Notes under the pieces: model-generated
Databases searched by the model: none
Seen by the model: the letters and a program-made list of their open reading frames with translations, nothing else
Told to the model about the DNA's origin: nothing
Program-made: the position numbers and the translations under genes
Assembly: GCA_021772935.1 (NCBI GenBank)
Contig: JAJFLA010000020.1
Coordinates: 1 to 44,859, forward strand
Length of the DNA stretch: 44,859 bases
Reading direction: 5' to 3'
Source: Gammaproteobacteria bacterium
GTDB taxonomy: Bacteria > Pseudomonadota > Gammaproteobacteria > Xanthomonadales > SZUA-36
Part shown: piece by piece, positions 18,324-26,516 of the stretch
How the letters are laid out: each line of letters begins with the position of its first letter
How positions within the stretch are numbered: the stretch's first letter is position 1

Positions 18324-19190
18324 CTAAACCAGGCCATAAAGATGGGCGAAATAGGCATCTTCAAGATTGGGTTCAGCTTGTTTGAAACCTTTTCCAGGCG
18401 AACCGTCAGCAAGAATACTGACTACCACTCCTCCCATCAGGAGCCGTGTTGAAAGCACATCATGATGTTGTTTCAAAACATCTACGGCTTCTTTTTCAAC
18501 TTTCCTGCGCCAAACCCTGTTATCAAGTTTTGCAATCAGGTTTTCCGGTGCGCCACGAACAACAATTTTCCCTTCACCCATGATGGCCATGTCCGCACAA
18601 AGATCACGTACATCCTCGACAATATGGGTGGACAGGATAATGATTTTTTCTTCCCCGGTCTCACTTAATAAATCGAGAAAGCGTTGTCTTTCAAACGGAT
18701 CAAGCCCAGCGGTTGGTTCGTCTACTATCAAAACTTTCGGATCACCAAGCAATGCCTGCGCAACACCAAATCTTTGCTTCATACCACCTGAATAAGTAGC
18801 AACCGACGCATTTTTCATTTTTTGTAAATTGACTACTGCCAGCAGTTTCTCAATCTGCTGTTTGCGCTCAGATCTATTGCTGAGTCCCTTCAAAATTGCG
18901 ATGTGATCAAGCAGTGCCACCGCACTCATACGTGGATAGACACCAAAGTCCTGTGGCAAATAACCCAACACATTTCGCATCGTCTGCGGGTTTTGAGCTA
19001 TATCAGTTACTCCGTATGTGATCTTGCCTTCGTCAGCAAGCTGAAGTGTTGCCAGCGTGCGCATCAAAGTGGATTTGCCCGCCCCGTTTGGTCCCAACAG
19101 CCCAAACAAACCCGGTTTAAGCTCGAGGCTCACATTATTGAGAGCATGAATGCCGCCGAAGCGTTTATGGATGTTTTCAATTTTCAGCAT
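18324..19190 (-). CDS. ABC transporter ATP-binding protein
   Basis: A 288-residue ATPase with Walker A GPNGAGKST (33-41), Q-loop LPQDFGVYPRM, signature YSGGMKQR, Walker B VLIVDEPTAGLD and an H-loop ILSTHIVED. It resembles the CcmA/NatA-like ATPases that drive ABC-2 permeases. The permease/M1 fusion starts 10 bp after its stop, so the two form one transporter. The upstream membrane-protein gene (19327-20040) is co-directional with a 136-bp gap containing a hairpin. Confidence 0.92.
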   Translation of the reverse strand: MLKIENIHKRFGGIHALNNVSLELKPGLFGLLGPNGAGKSTLMRTLATLQLADEGKITYGVTDIAQNPQTMRNVLGYLPQDFGVYPRMSAVALLDHIAILKGLSNRSERKQQIEKLLAVVNLQKMKNASVATYSGGMKQRFGVAQALLGDPKVLIVDEPTAGLDPFERQRFLDLLSETGEEKIIILSTHIVEDVRDLCADMAIMGEGKIVVRGAPENLIAKLDNRVWRRKVEKEAVDVLKQHHDVLSTRLLMGGVVVSILADGSPGKGFKQAEPNLEDAYFAHLYGLV

Positions 19191-19220
19191 TGTAAATCCC
19201 TTGTTTGCAGCTGGCCGCGA

Positions 19221-19242
19221 GCGCTCACCTGTTGGTGAGCGC
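19221..19242. terminator. Perfect 9-bp hairpin upstream of the ABC ATPase
   Basis: GCGCTCACC (19221-19229), TGTT, GGTGAGCGC (19234-19242), 31 bp before the ATPase start. There is no T-tract on the minus strand, so it is more likely a processing or attenuation hairpin in the operon than an intrinsic terminator. Confidence 0.4.
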
Positions 19243-19326
19243 CTAAAGCGATGCCATGATTAAACTGTATAAGCTGGTTTCGTGGCGGTGACCTGGCCAG
19301 TGAAACCGTTGTTTATGGTGGTCTTG

Positions 19327-20040
19327 TCAGCTCTGATCTATCATGTTTTCAGGTTGATATGAGCTTTGTTGCGTGATTGACAGATAAAGTGCCGCAAGTG
19401 ATGCTTTGGTCCACATCACCACCGGTATTGAGGAGAGTATCCAATAGTGTTGATAGCTGTCAGCGCCAAAAATGAGCACCAGCAACAATATCCCGGTAAT
19501 CACCAGTAGCACGGTGGTGAAACCAAGCCCCAACAATTTCGGCACATGCCCCCTGGTCATGCGCCAGCTGGCTTCGATGGCTTCAATCGGAGCAAGCCCT
19601 TCATCCATCACCAGGTACGGCAGGAAAATCAATCGACTGAGCACATAGATACCGGGAATAACAAAAAAAATAAATGAAATGGCAACCAGGCCAAACCCCA
19701 GCAAAGAGGCAAGAACAACGTTAATGTAGTTATGGAAGCCTTCAAAAATGTGGATGAATTTGACTTCATCACCACGCACACCACGTAAAAAAATCAACGC
19801 GCTACCAAAATGAATAACAGTGAAAAACAGTAATGAGTAGGCAAATGAAAGAAAGCCGGTGACGATGGATGCGTAGTTTTCACTTAACTCAGATAAAACA
19901 CGCTGAAAGGGCGAATCGAGTAAAGTAATAATGAGTTGAACCAGGAAAAATAGCCAAAAATTGGCTTTCACCCTGGGCCATGCGCAGGCCAGGGCGTTTT
20001 TGGTACCGGGATCAAAATTAACATCTGTGCTGTGGTTCAT
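19327..20040 (-). CDS. Integral membrane protein, first gene of the ABC/M1 operon
   Basis: 237 residues with about five to six helices. It resembles the broad group of DUF975/GDPD-membrane-domain-like proteins, with a charged loop SWRMTRGHVPKLLGLG preceding a helix and IFFVIPGIYVLSRLIFLPYLV. The ATG at 20040 is preferred over an upstream in-frame start at 20118: GGAG sits seven bases before it, and the upstream extension would run into the operator repeats. It could be a transporter accessory or a membrane sensor; function not known. Confidence 0.7.
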   Translation of the reverse strand: MNHSTDVNFDPGTKNALACAWPRVKANFWLFFLVQLIITLLDSPFQRVLSELSENYASIVTGFLSFAYSLLFFTVIHFGSALIFLRGVRGDEVKFIHIFEGFHNYINVVLASLLGFGLVAISFIFFVIPGIYVLSRLIFLPYLVMDEGLAPIEAIEASWRMTRGHVPKLLGLGFTTVLLVITGILLLVLIFGADSYQHYWILSSIPVVMWTKASLAALYLSITQQSSYQPENMIDQS

Positions 20041-20104
20041 GTGTGTCTCCAGTTTTCCTGTTGGCAAATTTAGACTAAGGCCTGTCATTTGCACAGCTAC
20101 CAAA

Positions 20105-20169
20105 GTAGTGAATTGCACTTCACTACCTAAGTAGGGCGATGTGATTGTTGATTCACTACCTAAGTAGTG
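20105..20169. promoter_or_regulatory. Repeated palindromic operator-like boxes in the divergent promoter
   Basis: TTCACTACCTAAGTAG occurs exactly at 20119-20134 and again at 20152-20167, 33 bp apart (about three helical turns). The second copy extends to the perfect inverted repeat CACTAC-CTAA-GTAGTG (20154-20169). GTAGTGAA at 20105-20112 is the reverse complement of TTCACTAC at 20119-20126. The cluster lies between the membrane protein/ABC/M1 operon and the LuxR-type gene, as expected for binding sites of a divergent regulator, probably the LuxR-type protein itself. Confidence 0.75.
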
Positions 20170-20235
20170 CGGTGGCTTTGTCGATCAGTGGTATATTTCG
20201 TTAAATCGATTGATTTAAAAAGCGTGTTGGAATTG

Positions 20236-21135
20236 ATGAACTACAGCAGTCTGCTACTTTGGCTAAGTTTCGCACTATGCCTGTCACTGACAGCGGGTGG
20301 GGTTTTGCTTGTTTTTCGAATAGAGCAAAGCCGGCGAGGCATCATCCAGTATTTGCAATACTTTCTGATTTCCCTGTATGTTTTTGGATACTACAGTCTG
20401 TGGAGCAAAATCCTTCTGACGCAATTTCTGGAGACGGAAAATGCAGGCAGTTTGATCAACATCATTTCACAAATGGGGGTTCCGTTTTTCATTATAAGCT
20501 TGATGATGCAATTGGTCTGGGCGAACAAGACAGTGATCAAACCATCAAAATCAATTTTTCTGGTCAGTATTTTTTCAAGTTTTGTATTGATTTCCATTTT
20601 TTTACAATGGGGGTGGCCGGTCATTGACAAGGTACGAACCGCTTACTCGCTGGCAGGGTTCATCGTTGCTTTCGTAGTGCTGGGTATTTTCGCTGTACAG
20701 AAAAGCGCCGTTATGAGCCGCGAATGGACACATTACCTGAGTGTAATACTTGCCTGCTCAGGTTTGATTCATCTGACTTACTTTACGCGTCTGGCACAAC
20801 ATGAATACTACGAAATTGTCTTTGTATTTTTCTTTTTTCTATTTAATACCGCATTGGTAGTGGTGTTTACCTATACTGCAAAACTCGGACAAGCCAGCCG
20901 ATCTTTTGAAGGGTTTGTTCTGCAGTACGGTATTACCAGGCGAGAAACCGACATCATGCAAGGTATTTACGCCGGTAAAACCAATCAGGAAATAGCCAAT
21001 CAACTATTTATTACCTTACAAACGGTCAAAGACCATTCGTCGAGAATTTATCAAAAAACCCAGGTCAGGAACCGCGCCCAGTTGTCTGCCTTACTACGTG
21101 AAACACAGATTGTCACTGATGCGGCAACGGATTAA
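20236..21135 (+). CDS. Membrane-anchored LuxR-type regulator (about seven helices + HTH)
   Basis: 299 residues. About seven hydrophobic helices occupy residues 1-215, and a LuxR/GerE HTH ends the protein (about 235-290): GITRRETDIMQGIYAGKTNQ, then EIANQLFITLQTVKDHSSRIYQKTQVRNR. There is no receiver domain. A transcription factor tied to the membrane could sense an envelope or lipophilic signal directly. The ATG at 20236 is chosen with GGAA upstream; a GTG at 20167 would overlap the operator. It is divergent from the ABC/M1 operon. A 54-bp near-copy of its 3' end lies at 30291-30344. Confidence 0.8.
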   Translation: MNYSSLLLWLSFALCLSLTAGGVLLVFRIEQSRRGIIQYLQYFLISLYVFGYYSLWSKILLTQFLETENAGSLINIISQMGVPFFIISLMMQLVWANKTVIKPSKSIFLVSIFSSFVLISIFLQWGWPVIDKVRTAYSLAGFIVAFVVLGIFAVQKSAVMSREWTHYLSVILACSGLIHLTYFTRLAQHEYYEIVFVFFFFLFNTALVVVFTYTAKLGQASRSFEGFVLQYGITRRETDIMQGIYAGKTNQEIANQLFITLQTVKDHSSRIYQKTQVRNRAQLSALLRETQIVTDAATD

Positions 21136-21145
21136 GGGAAAGCTT

Positions 21146-21179
21146 TTAAAGCCGACGGTCTGATGTCCGTCGGCTTTAA
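21146..21179 (+). terminator. 13-bp hairpin after the LuxR-type gene
   Basis: TTAAAGCCGACGG (21146-21158) and CCGTCGGCTTTAA (21167-21179) are perfect reverse complements with an 8-nt loop, starting 11 bp after the stop codon. The stem is strong but only mixed sequence follows (GTCGGTCTTG), so it is an imperfect intrinsic terminator or 3'-end stabiliser. Confidence 0.6.
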
Positions 21180-21290
21180 GTCGGTCTTGTCATACAACCC
21201 GAGTCAAAACCTGTTTATTTGGTCAGGCTCCTAGACACGCGGTATTCTTGTAACACGGTACGCCTATATCTGTTCAACTAACTGGAGATT

Positions 21291-21389
21291 ATGATGGTTT
21301 TATATATTCGACGGTTGCAGCCGGTGTATTTGGCTGGCTCTGGATGGGCGATTAGTCCAGCAGTCAAAACTGAACAAGGGCTTTTCTAA
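21291..21389 (+). CDS. Possible 32-residue small protein upstream of the patatin gene
   Basis: The frame starts MMVLYIRRLQPVYLAGSG after GGAG with correct spacing and ends 28 bp before the patatin start. Nothing else supports it. An overlapping frame reads GFIYSTVAAGVFGWLWMG, which could equally be a remnant of a membrane protein. The rest of the 281-bp gap (21136-21416) holds only the hairpin at 21146-21179. Confidence 0.2.
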   Translation: MMVLYIRRLQPVYLAGSGWAISPAVKTEQGLF

Positions 21390-21416
21390 TTACATTCCTT
21401 AAAAAAGGGGATAAAT

Positions 21417-22475
21417 ATGCCAAACAATTACCATTTCAGAAACCTCGTATTTGAAGGTGGGGGCGTTAAAGGAATCGCCTACGTTGGAGCACTCCGGGAG
21501 TTGGAGAACCGGTTAATTCTTCAGAAGATTGAACGGGTTGGTGGTACTTCGGCGGGTGCGATCAATGCTGTCCTGTTGGCGTTAAATTTTACCTTGGAAG
21601 AGACCAATGACATCCTCTCGAATCTGGATTTCAATAATTTTATGGATGACTCATGGGGCGTAGTACGGGATTCAAAGCGCCTTATTAAAAAGTTCGGTTG
21701 GTATAAAGGCGACTTTTTCCAAAACTGGATCGGCGATCTGATCGAGACAAAAACGGGTAATCGATTCTCTACCTTTAACGATTTGCAACAAAATCAGGAT
21801 TTTAAAGACCTCTACCTGGTGAGTACGAATATTTCCACTGGTTATTCGGAAGTACACTCCGCCGAACATACACCACGTGATCGAATCATGGATGCCGCAC
21901 GGATGTCAATGTCAATTCCTTTGTTTTTTCAGGCAATACGTAACGCAAGGAATGATGTTTATGTAGATGGCGGTGTGTTAAAAAATTACCCGGTCAAACT
22001 GTTTGACCGTGAGAAGTACATTGAAAGGAAACGCAAGCACGCAGTTGCTACAGCTTATTATGCGAAGTTGAATCAAGCCAAGCCAAAATCCAGCAGTCCT
22101 TATCGATACAACAAAGAAACTTTGGGTTTCAGGCTGGATTCCAAGGAAGAAATTGCAGTGTTTCGTGACGGTGCCGAGCCACCAAAAACTGAGATTAAGG
22201 ACTTTTTCGACTACACCCTGGCCCTTATCAAGACCTTGATGAATGCTCAGAACAATGCACATTTACACGGCGATGATTGGCAACGCTCCGTTTACATAGA
22301 CTCCCTTGGTGTGGGTACAACTGACTTTGACTTAAGCGATGAGCGAAAGGATGCACTTGTGCAGTCTGGATCAGATGGTGTCAAGGACTACTTCAAATGG
22401 TTTGATGGCGTGTCAAAAAGCAAACTTCCAAGTAACCATCCGGATTTCAAGCTCAAAAAACCTAGCGGCAACTAA
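21417..22475 (+). CDS. Patatin-like phospholipase
   Basis: A 352-residue protein with FEGGGVKGIAYVGAL (oxyanion hole, residues 12-25), GGTSAGAINA with nucleophile Ser45 in GxSxG, and YVDGGVLKNYPV with catalytic Asp184. This is a complete patatin Ser-Asp dyad. There is no signal peptide, so it is cytosolic or secreted by another route. Family members are acyl hydrolases of phospholipids or neutral lipids; some act as toxins. The C-terminal 150 residues, with a helical region near the end, are not assigned. AGGGG precedes the ATG. There is no co-transcribed neighbour apart from a decayed amidase downstream. Confidence 0.85.
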   Translation: MPNNYHFRNLVFEGGGVKGIAYVGALRELENRLILQKIERVGGTSAGAINAVLLALNFTLEETNDILSNLDFNNFMDDSWGVVRDSKRLIKKFGWYKGDFFQNWIGDLIETKTGNRFSTFNDLQQNQDFKDLYLVSTNISTGYSEVHSAEHTPRDRIMDAARMSMSIPLFFQAIRNARNDVYVDGGVLKNYPVKLFDREKYIERKRKHAVATAYYAKLNQAKPKSSSPYRYNKETLGFRLDSKEEIAVFRDGAEPPKTEIKDFFDYTLALIKTLMNAQNNAHLHGDDWQRSVYIDSLGVGTTDFDLSDERKDALVQSGSDGVKDYFKWFDGVSKSKLPSNHPDFKLKKPSGN

Positions 22476-22493
22476 TTGTATTTGAGGAATGAA

Positions 22494-23003
22494 ATGATGT
22501 TTCAAAAACCTGATCGCCCTGTTGATCGCGTATTCATTCATTGCAGTGCATCTGACAGGCCGGAACATGATGATGTCGAAATCATTCGCAAGTGGCATAC
22601 CGATCCGCCGCCGCATGGTAGAGGCTGGTCCGATATCGACGAGGCCTACGACTAACAAATCACCTTTCACGGTCATTGCGAGGTAGCTGCTAAAGACTGC
22701 CCCGTATTCGATTACAGGCGTGTTCTTGGTCTCAGTGAGGATGGTGCCATTACCAGCCAGGCAGATACCAAAAACCACGCCGAACCTTCGGTAAAACCAA
22801 CCCGGCAGGTACTTCGCAGAACCGCACGTGGCGATGCCGTGACCCTTTTGCAGGGCCATCTCAACTTAAAGGGAGCTGATTTGGTTGCGGATGGAATATT
22901 TGGCCGTGGGACCTTTGTAGCCGTGGTTCAATTCCAGTTGGACAATGGCTTGAAACCAGATGGTATCGTCGGGTCTGCGACCTGGGGTGCGTTGATTGAC
23001 TAA
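22494..23003 (+). pseudogene. Decayed N-acetylmuramoyl-L-alanine amidase with peptidoglycan-binding domain
   Basis: One frame gives RVFIHCSASDRPEHDDVEI and GRGWSDI (start of a type-2 amidase), then a stop at 22653-22655. The same frame continues FHGHCEVAAKDCPVFDYRR (the C-terminal zinc-site part of the amidase) and then a peptidoglycan-binding repeat (DAVTLLQGHLNLKG … DGIVGSATWGALID), ending at 23001-23003. The central part of the amidase, about 70-100 residues, is missing between GWSDI and FHGHCE. The fused, interrupted frame indicates an internal deletion. The original resembles phage-type or secreted endolysin-like amidases. Confidence 0.75.
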
Positions 23004-23028
23004 ATGCTCTTAAGCGTGTTTTAGTTTA

Positions 23029-23277
23029 GGCTTCGTCAACCAGTCACCCTGCGAGTTCGCCATCGTTGTATCGGACAAGTGGCAGGGCAGAGGAGTGGCC
23101 CGCTTGCTGATGCAGAAGTTAATTGATATTGCGCGCAATAGAGGTCTGGAGATAATGGAAGGCCAGGTCCTTGCCAATAATTACAGGATGCTGGAGTTGA
23201 TGATGTCGCTTAATTTCCAGGTCAAGAACGATCCGGATGATGCGAGTATCAAGCTGGTTGTCACGCGCCTGAATTAA
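23029..23277 (+). pseudogene. C-terminal remnant of a GNAT acetyltransferase (Pat/AcCoA-synthetase-fusion type)
   Basis: The frame reads CEFAIVVSDKWQGRGVARLL, then MQKLIDIARNRGLEIMEGQV and LANNYRMLELMMSLNFQV. This matches the acetyl-CoA-binding end of the GNAT domain found at the C-terminus of ADP-forming acyl-CoA synthetase/protein acetyltransferase (Pat-like) fusions. About 80 residues remain and no upstream GNAT core or synthetase is present. It begins only about 25 bp after the decayed amidase, so this spot has collected broken gene ends. Confidence 0.7.
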
Positions 23278-23349
23278 CCGGGAATATCATATCCGCCGCA
23301 GAATCAGAAATGCTAGCTACAAGCAGGGTTGCTTTCAGGCTGGATGTGC

Positions 23350-25818
23350 TCATAGCCTCTCTATTACCTTCTGTTGTATTAACACGTAGATGTCACTGTG
23401 ACCGGCATCTCTGGTGAACTGGTTGCGGAAAGAGAAATCAAAGGTGTAAATGCCGGGGATTCGGAACAATTGATTCAATGCACCGCCCTCATTAAAAACG
23501 ATACGTTTGCCCGCCGTGGGCCCGAACGCATCAATGCGTAAGGCATCCGGGGTGTCGGCAGCAAATCCGAATATGACGTTCATGGGGTCATTTGCTCGGT
23601 GCGCACCATAGGCATTGTTTTTATCCATATCAACACTGGCAGTTCGGCCATCGGGTGAGGTTACCATCAGACGGATGAAATCATCTGTACCGAATCCACT
23701 GCCTCCCCACAGGAATTGACCTGCCAATGCGCCATCTTTTCTGGAGACATCCGGAGTATCGTTCCAGACAATCCATCGAGTTGTCATTGGGTCAACGAAC
23801 ACAGAAACAGATGCTCTATCATATTCCATGCCCCCGGGGCTGGCTGAACGTGTATTAGCCGCTTTGGTGACGAATGCGGGCAAGGCATTAAAATTGTCAG
23901 TTTGATTCTCAGTGTTTTGATCTGCCTGGCGAGGGCAACTTCTGCTCACTTTGTCCCAAATAACACCGTCAGGACATTCGCAAACAAGTCTTCCTTCTGC
24001 ATTTTTTCCGGTAGGTGAAGTGCCCGGGAAATTTTGCGTACAGGATTCCTGGTCTGTCACCAGGGATTGAGATGTTTTAGCTGTACAGCTTCTGCTTGCC
24101 TTGTCCCAAATGACACCGTTAGGGCATTCGCAGACCAGCCTTCCTTCAGCGTTTTTTCCGGTTGGAGAAGTGCCCGGAAAATTTTGAGTGCACGATTCCT
24201 GATCCGCAGCGGCATGATCAGCTTGTCTTTTCCCGGCAGCATTCTCAACAGATTCCCTATCGATGACTCCTGAGGTACAGCAGGAATGTGATCGCGATTT
24301 CGGCGCAGCATTTTTCAGCCAACAGATACCCTGTCCCCTCTGTGTCGCGTTGGGGCGCACCCAAGTGAACGCTTTGCACTGTGGTTCATCCATACAGGCG
24401 GACTGACACATTTCAGCATCCTTGGTGAAAAGGTTACGGATATCACTGCCCGGTCGGTCAGTGTTCGTCTCAAAGCCGTTGAAGGATTTGACTTGAGCGT
24501 TATCACCATAATCAAGCCCGCTTTTGGAAACCAGAGAATTCCATTCCGATTGTGACAATGTTTGAACCGGACCTAATATTCCCCGATCTACGGAGATCTT
24601 CTGCCTTGCCGTCAGGGGTTGCTTGTGGCCAGTCATTGAGGCACTAACCTCCGCATGCCCGTCAATCACATAAGCACTGACCTGCATCGTTGCAGGGTCA
24701 TGTTTTACCACAACGTCAGAGCCTCGAATGCCGACAACACCGTTACCCCCTGCCTTGACACTGAAAATGGAACCACGGTTCCACCCATCTAAAATTACAC
24801 GACATGCTCCTTTGATAAGGTTAACGACAGACTCTCGAATCGTTTTGGCTTCAAGATCATGGCTGGATACAAACTCGTCCATACACATTTCAGTGTCAGT
24901 ACCAATTTCGATACTGGTAGGTTCGTTGTTTGAAGAGTCGTTGCCATCATGAAGCACAATCCGCGTTAGGCCGTCACTATCAGTTTTTATGCAGTCGCCT
25001 AATCGGATGGGTATACCCTCTGTACTCACTTGGACTCCACCGGTACAAAGGTCAATTTCCTGTGATCCCATTGCTGCAATCACATGCCCGATAATACCTT
25101 GATCATATTGCCCAGGATTGAGATCTATCAGCTTCCTTCGTTCTTCCCGGCACCACTCAACGCGCGTTTTTTCTCCCTCAAGTTCTGTGTCGGCAGCATC
25201 GGCGGTGAAATCATCTGTCGAGCCTTCGCGAACCACTTTCAGGAAACGGGGGTATATCTTGCGTGCCAGACTGCGCAGCAACTGGCCTGCTTCATGATCA
25301 GTGAAGTCCTGTTGTGTATTTTGACCAAAGCGGGTGTAGTGACTGATTGATACCGAGATTTTCCACTCCTGCCAGAATACTTTGACAGTTTGGGAGACAT
25401 GTTTTGAGTCTTTATCCGGCTGAATGATGGATTCGTTACCGGTGTGAAAACTTCTTTCCCCCAGGCCCAGATTACGGGAGAACACCCTATCTGCATCATC
25501 GGTATAATATTTGACGAGACTACCCATGTGGGTTTCAAAAAATGCCACCGTGGATTTACTGCGCATTACCTCCACAGCGATTTTGGCTTTTGTGTTGCCA
25601 AAAAATCCCAGTCTAGCTGAATTCGTACTGCCTGATTTGCTCAATGGTCCCTGGCTTGTGTAACCCTCGGGCATGTCTTTGGTAGACACAATTTGGGGCA
25701 GGACATCCTCTGGGTTCAGATTTTCTGCATTGCTCATTTGCGGAAGCACTGCAAGAGATAATGTAAGGAGGAAAAGCAGTGACGATTGTCGAGTCCGGAT
25801 AATTCTTTCAAGTTTCAC
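23350..25818 (-). CDS. Large exported protein with FecR-like, PAN and repeated Cys-rich modules
   Basis: 822 residues from a GTG start, with a signal peptide (about 12-32). An N-terminal domain of unknown type (to about 220) is followed by a FecR-like beta domain (about 240-415, including GVVGIRGSDVVV). A PAN/Apple-like domain follows (about 455-530, Cys pairs around MCQSACMDEPQCKAFTW and ICWLKN). Two nearly identical 40-residue Cys modules (DQESCTQNFPGTSPTG … VCECP … SC) come next, then a C-terminal domain of about 150 residues resembling an extracellular beta-sandwich. The FecR-like domain is not next to a sigma factor, so a surface or adhesion role is plausible (inference). Confidence 0.7.
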   Translation of the reverse strand: MKLERIIRTRQSSLLFLLTLSLAVLPQMSNAENLNPEDVLPQIVSTKDMPEGYTSQGPLSKSGSTNSARLGFFGNTKAKIAVEVMRSKSTVAFFETHMGSLVKYYTDDADRVFSRNLGLGERSFHTGNESIIQPDKDSKHVSQTVKVFWQEWKISVSISHYTRFGQNTQQDFTDHEAGQLLRSLARKIYPRFLKVVREGSTDDFTADAADTELEGEKTRVEWCREERRKLIDLNPGQYDQGIIGHVIAAMGSQEIDLCTGGVQVSTEGIPIRLGDCIKTDSDGLTRIVLHDGNDSSNNEPTSIEIGTDTEMCMDEFVSSHDLEAKTIRESVVNLIKGACRVILDGWNRGSIFSVKAGGNGVVGIRGSDVVVKHDPATMQVSAYVIDGHAEVSASMTGHKQPLTARQKISVDRGILGPVQTLSQSEWNSLVSKSGLDYGDNAQVKSFNGFETNTDRPGSDIRNLFTKDAEMCQSACMDEPQCKAFTWVRPNATQRGQGICWLKNAAPKSRSHSCCTSGVIDRESVENAAGKRQADHAAADQESCTQNFPGTSPTGKNAEGRLVCECPNGVIWDKASRSCTAKTSQSLVTDQESCTQNFPGTSPTGKNAEGRLVCECPDGVIWDKVSRSCPRQADQNTENQTDNFNALPAFVTKAANTRSASPGGMEYDRASVSVFVDPMTTRWIVWNDTPDVSRKDGALAGQFLWGGSGFGTDDFIRLMVTSPDGRTASVDMDKNNAYGAHRANDPMNVIFGFAADTPDALRIDAFGPTAGKRIVFNEGGALNQLFRIPGIYTFDFSFRNQFTRDAGHSDIYVLIQQKVIERL
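23935..24204. repeat. Two-unit tandem coding repeat, 150-bp period
   Basis: Units at 24085-24204 and 23935-24054 encode the same 40-residue Cys module with only a few differences, separated by a 30-bp linker. It lies inside the FecR/PAN protein gene. High DNA identity suggests recent duplication and possible copy-number variation between strains. Confidence 0.85.
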
Positions 25819-25823
25819 GGTTA

Positions 25824-25829
25824 CCTCCT
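25824..25829 (-). promoter_or_regulatory. Ribosome-binding site fixing a GTG start
   Basis: AGGAGG on the minus strand lies five bases before the GTG at 25818. This places the start of the FecR/PAN protein there and not at the in-frame ATG at 25854, which would put the Shine-Dalgarno inside the coding sequence. Confidence 0.75.
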
Positions 25830-25912
25830 GACCTTTCCTTTGTAGTCGATCCAATTTTGGCGAGCGAAGTTAATAATATCAGGCTGCTTGGAGTATAGGA
25901 GGTTCAAACGTC

Positions 25913-25978
25913 ATATTGCCAGAATTCTGTGAATATTGAATAGAGCGTAATGTCAGCATTCGCATGAAGCGCCTACTT
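25913..25978. repeat. Imperfect direct repeat flanking the MATE remnant, copy 1
   Basis: The stretch starts ATATTGCCAGAATTCTG and ends GCATTCGC…GCGCCTACTT. The second copy at 26244-26310 shares the ends almost exactly, with scattered changes between. The copies are in the same orientation and enclose a broken MATE transporter gene. Confidence 0.6.
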
Positions 25979-25989
25979 TCGCTGTTTGT

Positions 25990-26235
25990 TCATTTCATCA
26001 GGTCCCCTGGCCGGGTTCTGATGACCAGAACAATGGCTAAAACAAAACTCAAGATCTCTGCCGCCGGTATCGCCAGGTAAATACCATTATCACCAAACCA
26101 GAACGGTAAGAACAGCAACCCCAGGCCCGGCAGTACCAGGCTTCTGGACACCGCAATAGAAGCCGACTGCAGGGGTTTATGTAGCGCCGTGAAGTAGGAG
26201 GCAACTGTAATGTTCATGCCGAGTACAAGGAAGCA
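25990..26235 (-). pseudogene. MATE-family efflux transporter, C-terminal remnant
   Basis: The frame reads CFLVLGMNITVASYFTALHK, then a typical MATE segment (PLQSASIAVSRSLVLPGLGL) and a last helix, and ends normally. Only the last two to three helices of a protein that should have twelve remain; an in-frame stop lies just upstream at 26238. It is flanked by imperfect direct repeats, so most of the gene was probably lost by deletion or insertion. Confidence 0.75.
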
Positions 26236-26243
26236 TTAAAGCT

Positions 26244-26310
26244 ATATTGCCAGAAATCTGCAAATACTAAATATCGCTTTACGTCGGCATTCGCCGAAAG
26301 GCGCCTACTT
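26244..26310. repeat. Imperfect direct repeat flanking the MATE remnant, copy 2
   Basis: Begins ATATTGCCAGAAATCTG and ends GGCATTCGCCGAAAGGCGCC, then TACTT. It contains its own inverted element (GGCATTCGCC / GGCGCC). See copy 1 at 25913-25978. The rest of the gap to 26516 shows no gene. Confidence 0.6.
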
Positions 26311-26516
26311 GACCGTGCCGAAGGCATGCTAGCAACTGCCAGACAGCTCTAACTAATTACCTTTGTGCGTTTTAGGGAAGCCTACGAGCGGGGTTCTCAC
26401 ACACCTTCGACCAAGCGTGAACATGTGCAAGGCCAAATGTACTCAGTTCACGGCTGGCTGTGTATAGACTCGTTTTCGGAATGATCTGGATAGAAAGCCG
26501 AAAAACGGCCCTCTTG

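Noticed and set aside
22413-22859. Minus-strand frame of 148 codons after the patatin
   Set aside because: It is antisense to the decayed amidase, whose plus frame has recognisable amidase and peptidoglycan-binding motifs.
23935-24204. Possible CRISPR or other repeat array
   Set aside because: Only two units with a 150-bp period inside one coding frame; they encode a Cys-rich module.
25913-26310. Integron attC sites
   Set aside because: The repeats lack convincing core sites (RYYYAAC / GTTRRRY) and there is no integrase or further cassette.
26469-26506. Terminator after the PDZ/DUF4136 gene
   Set aside because: CGTTTTCGG and CCGAAAAACG can pair imperfectly, but the loop is long and no T-tract follows on the minus strand.
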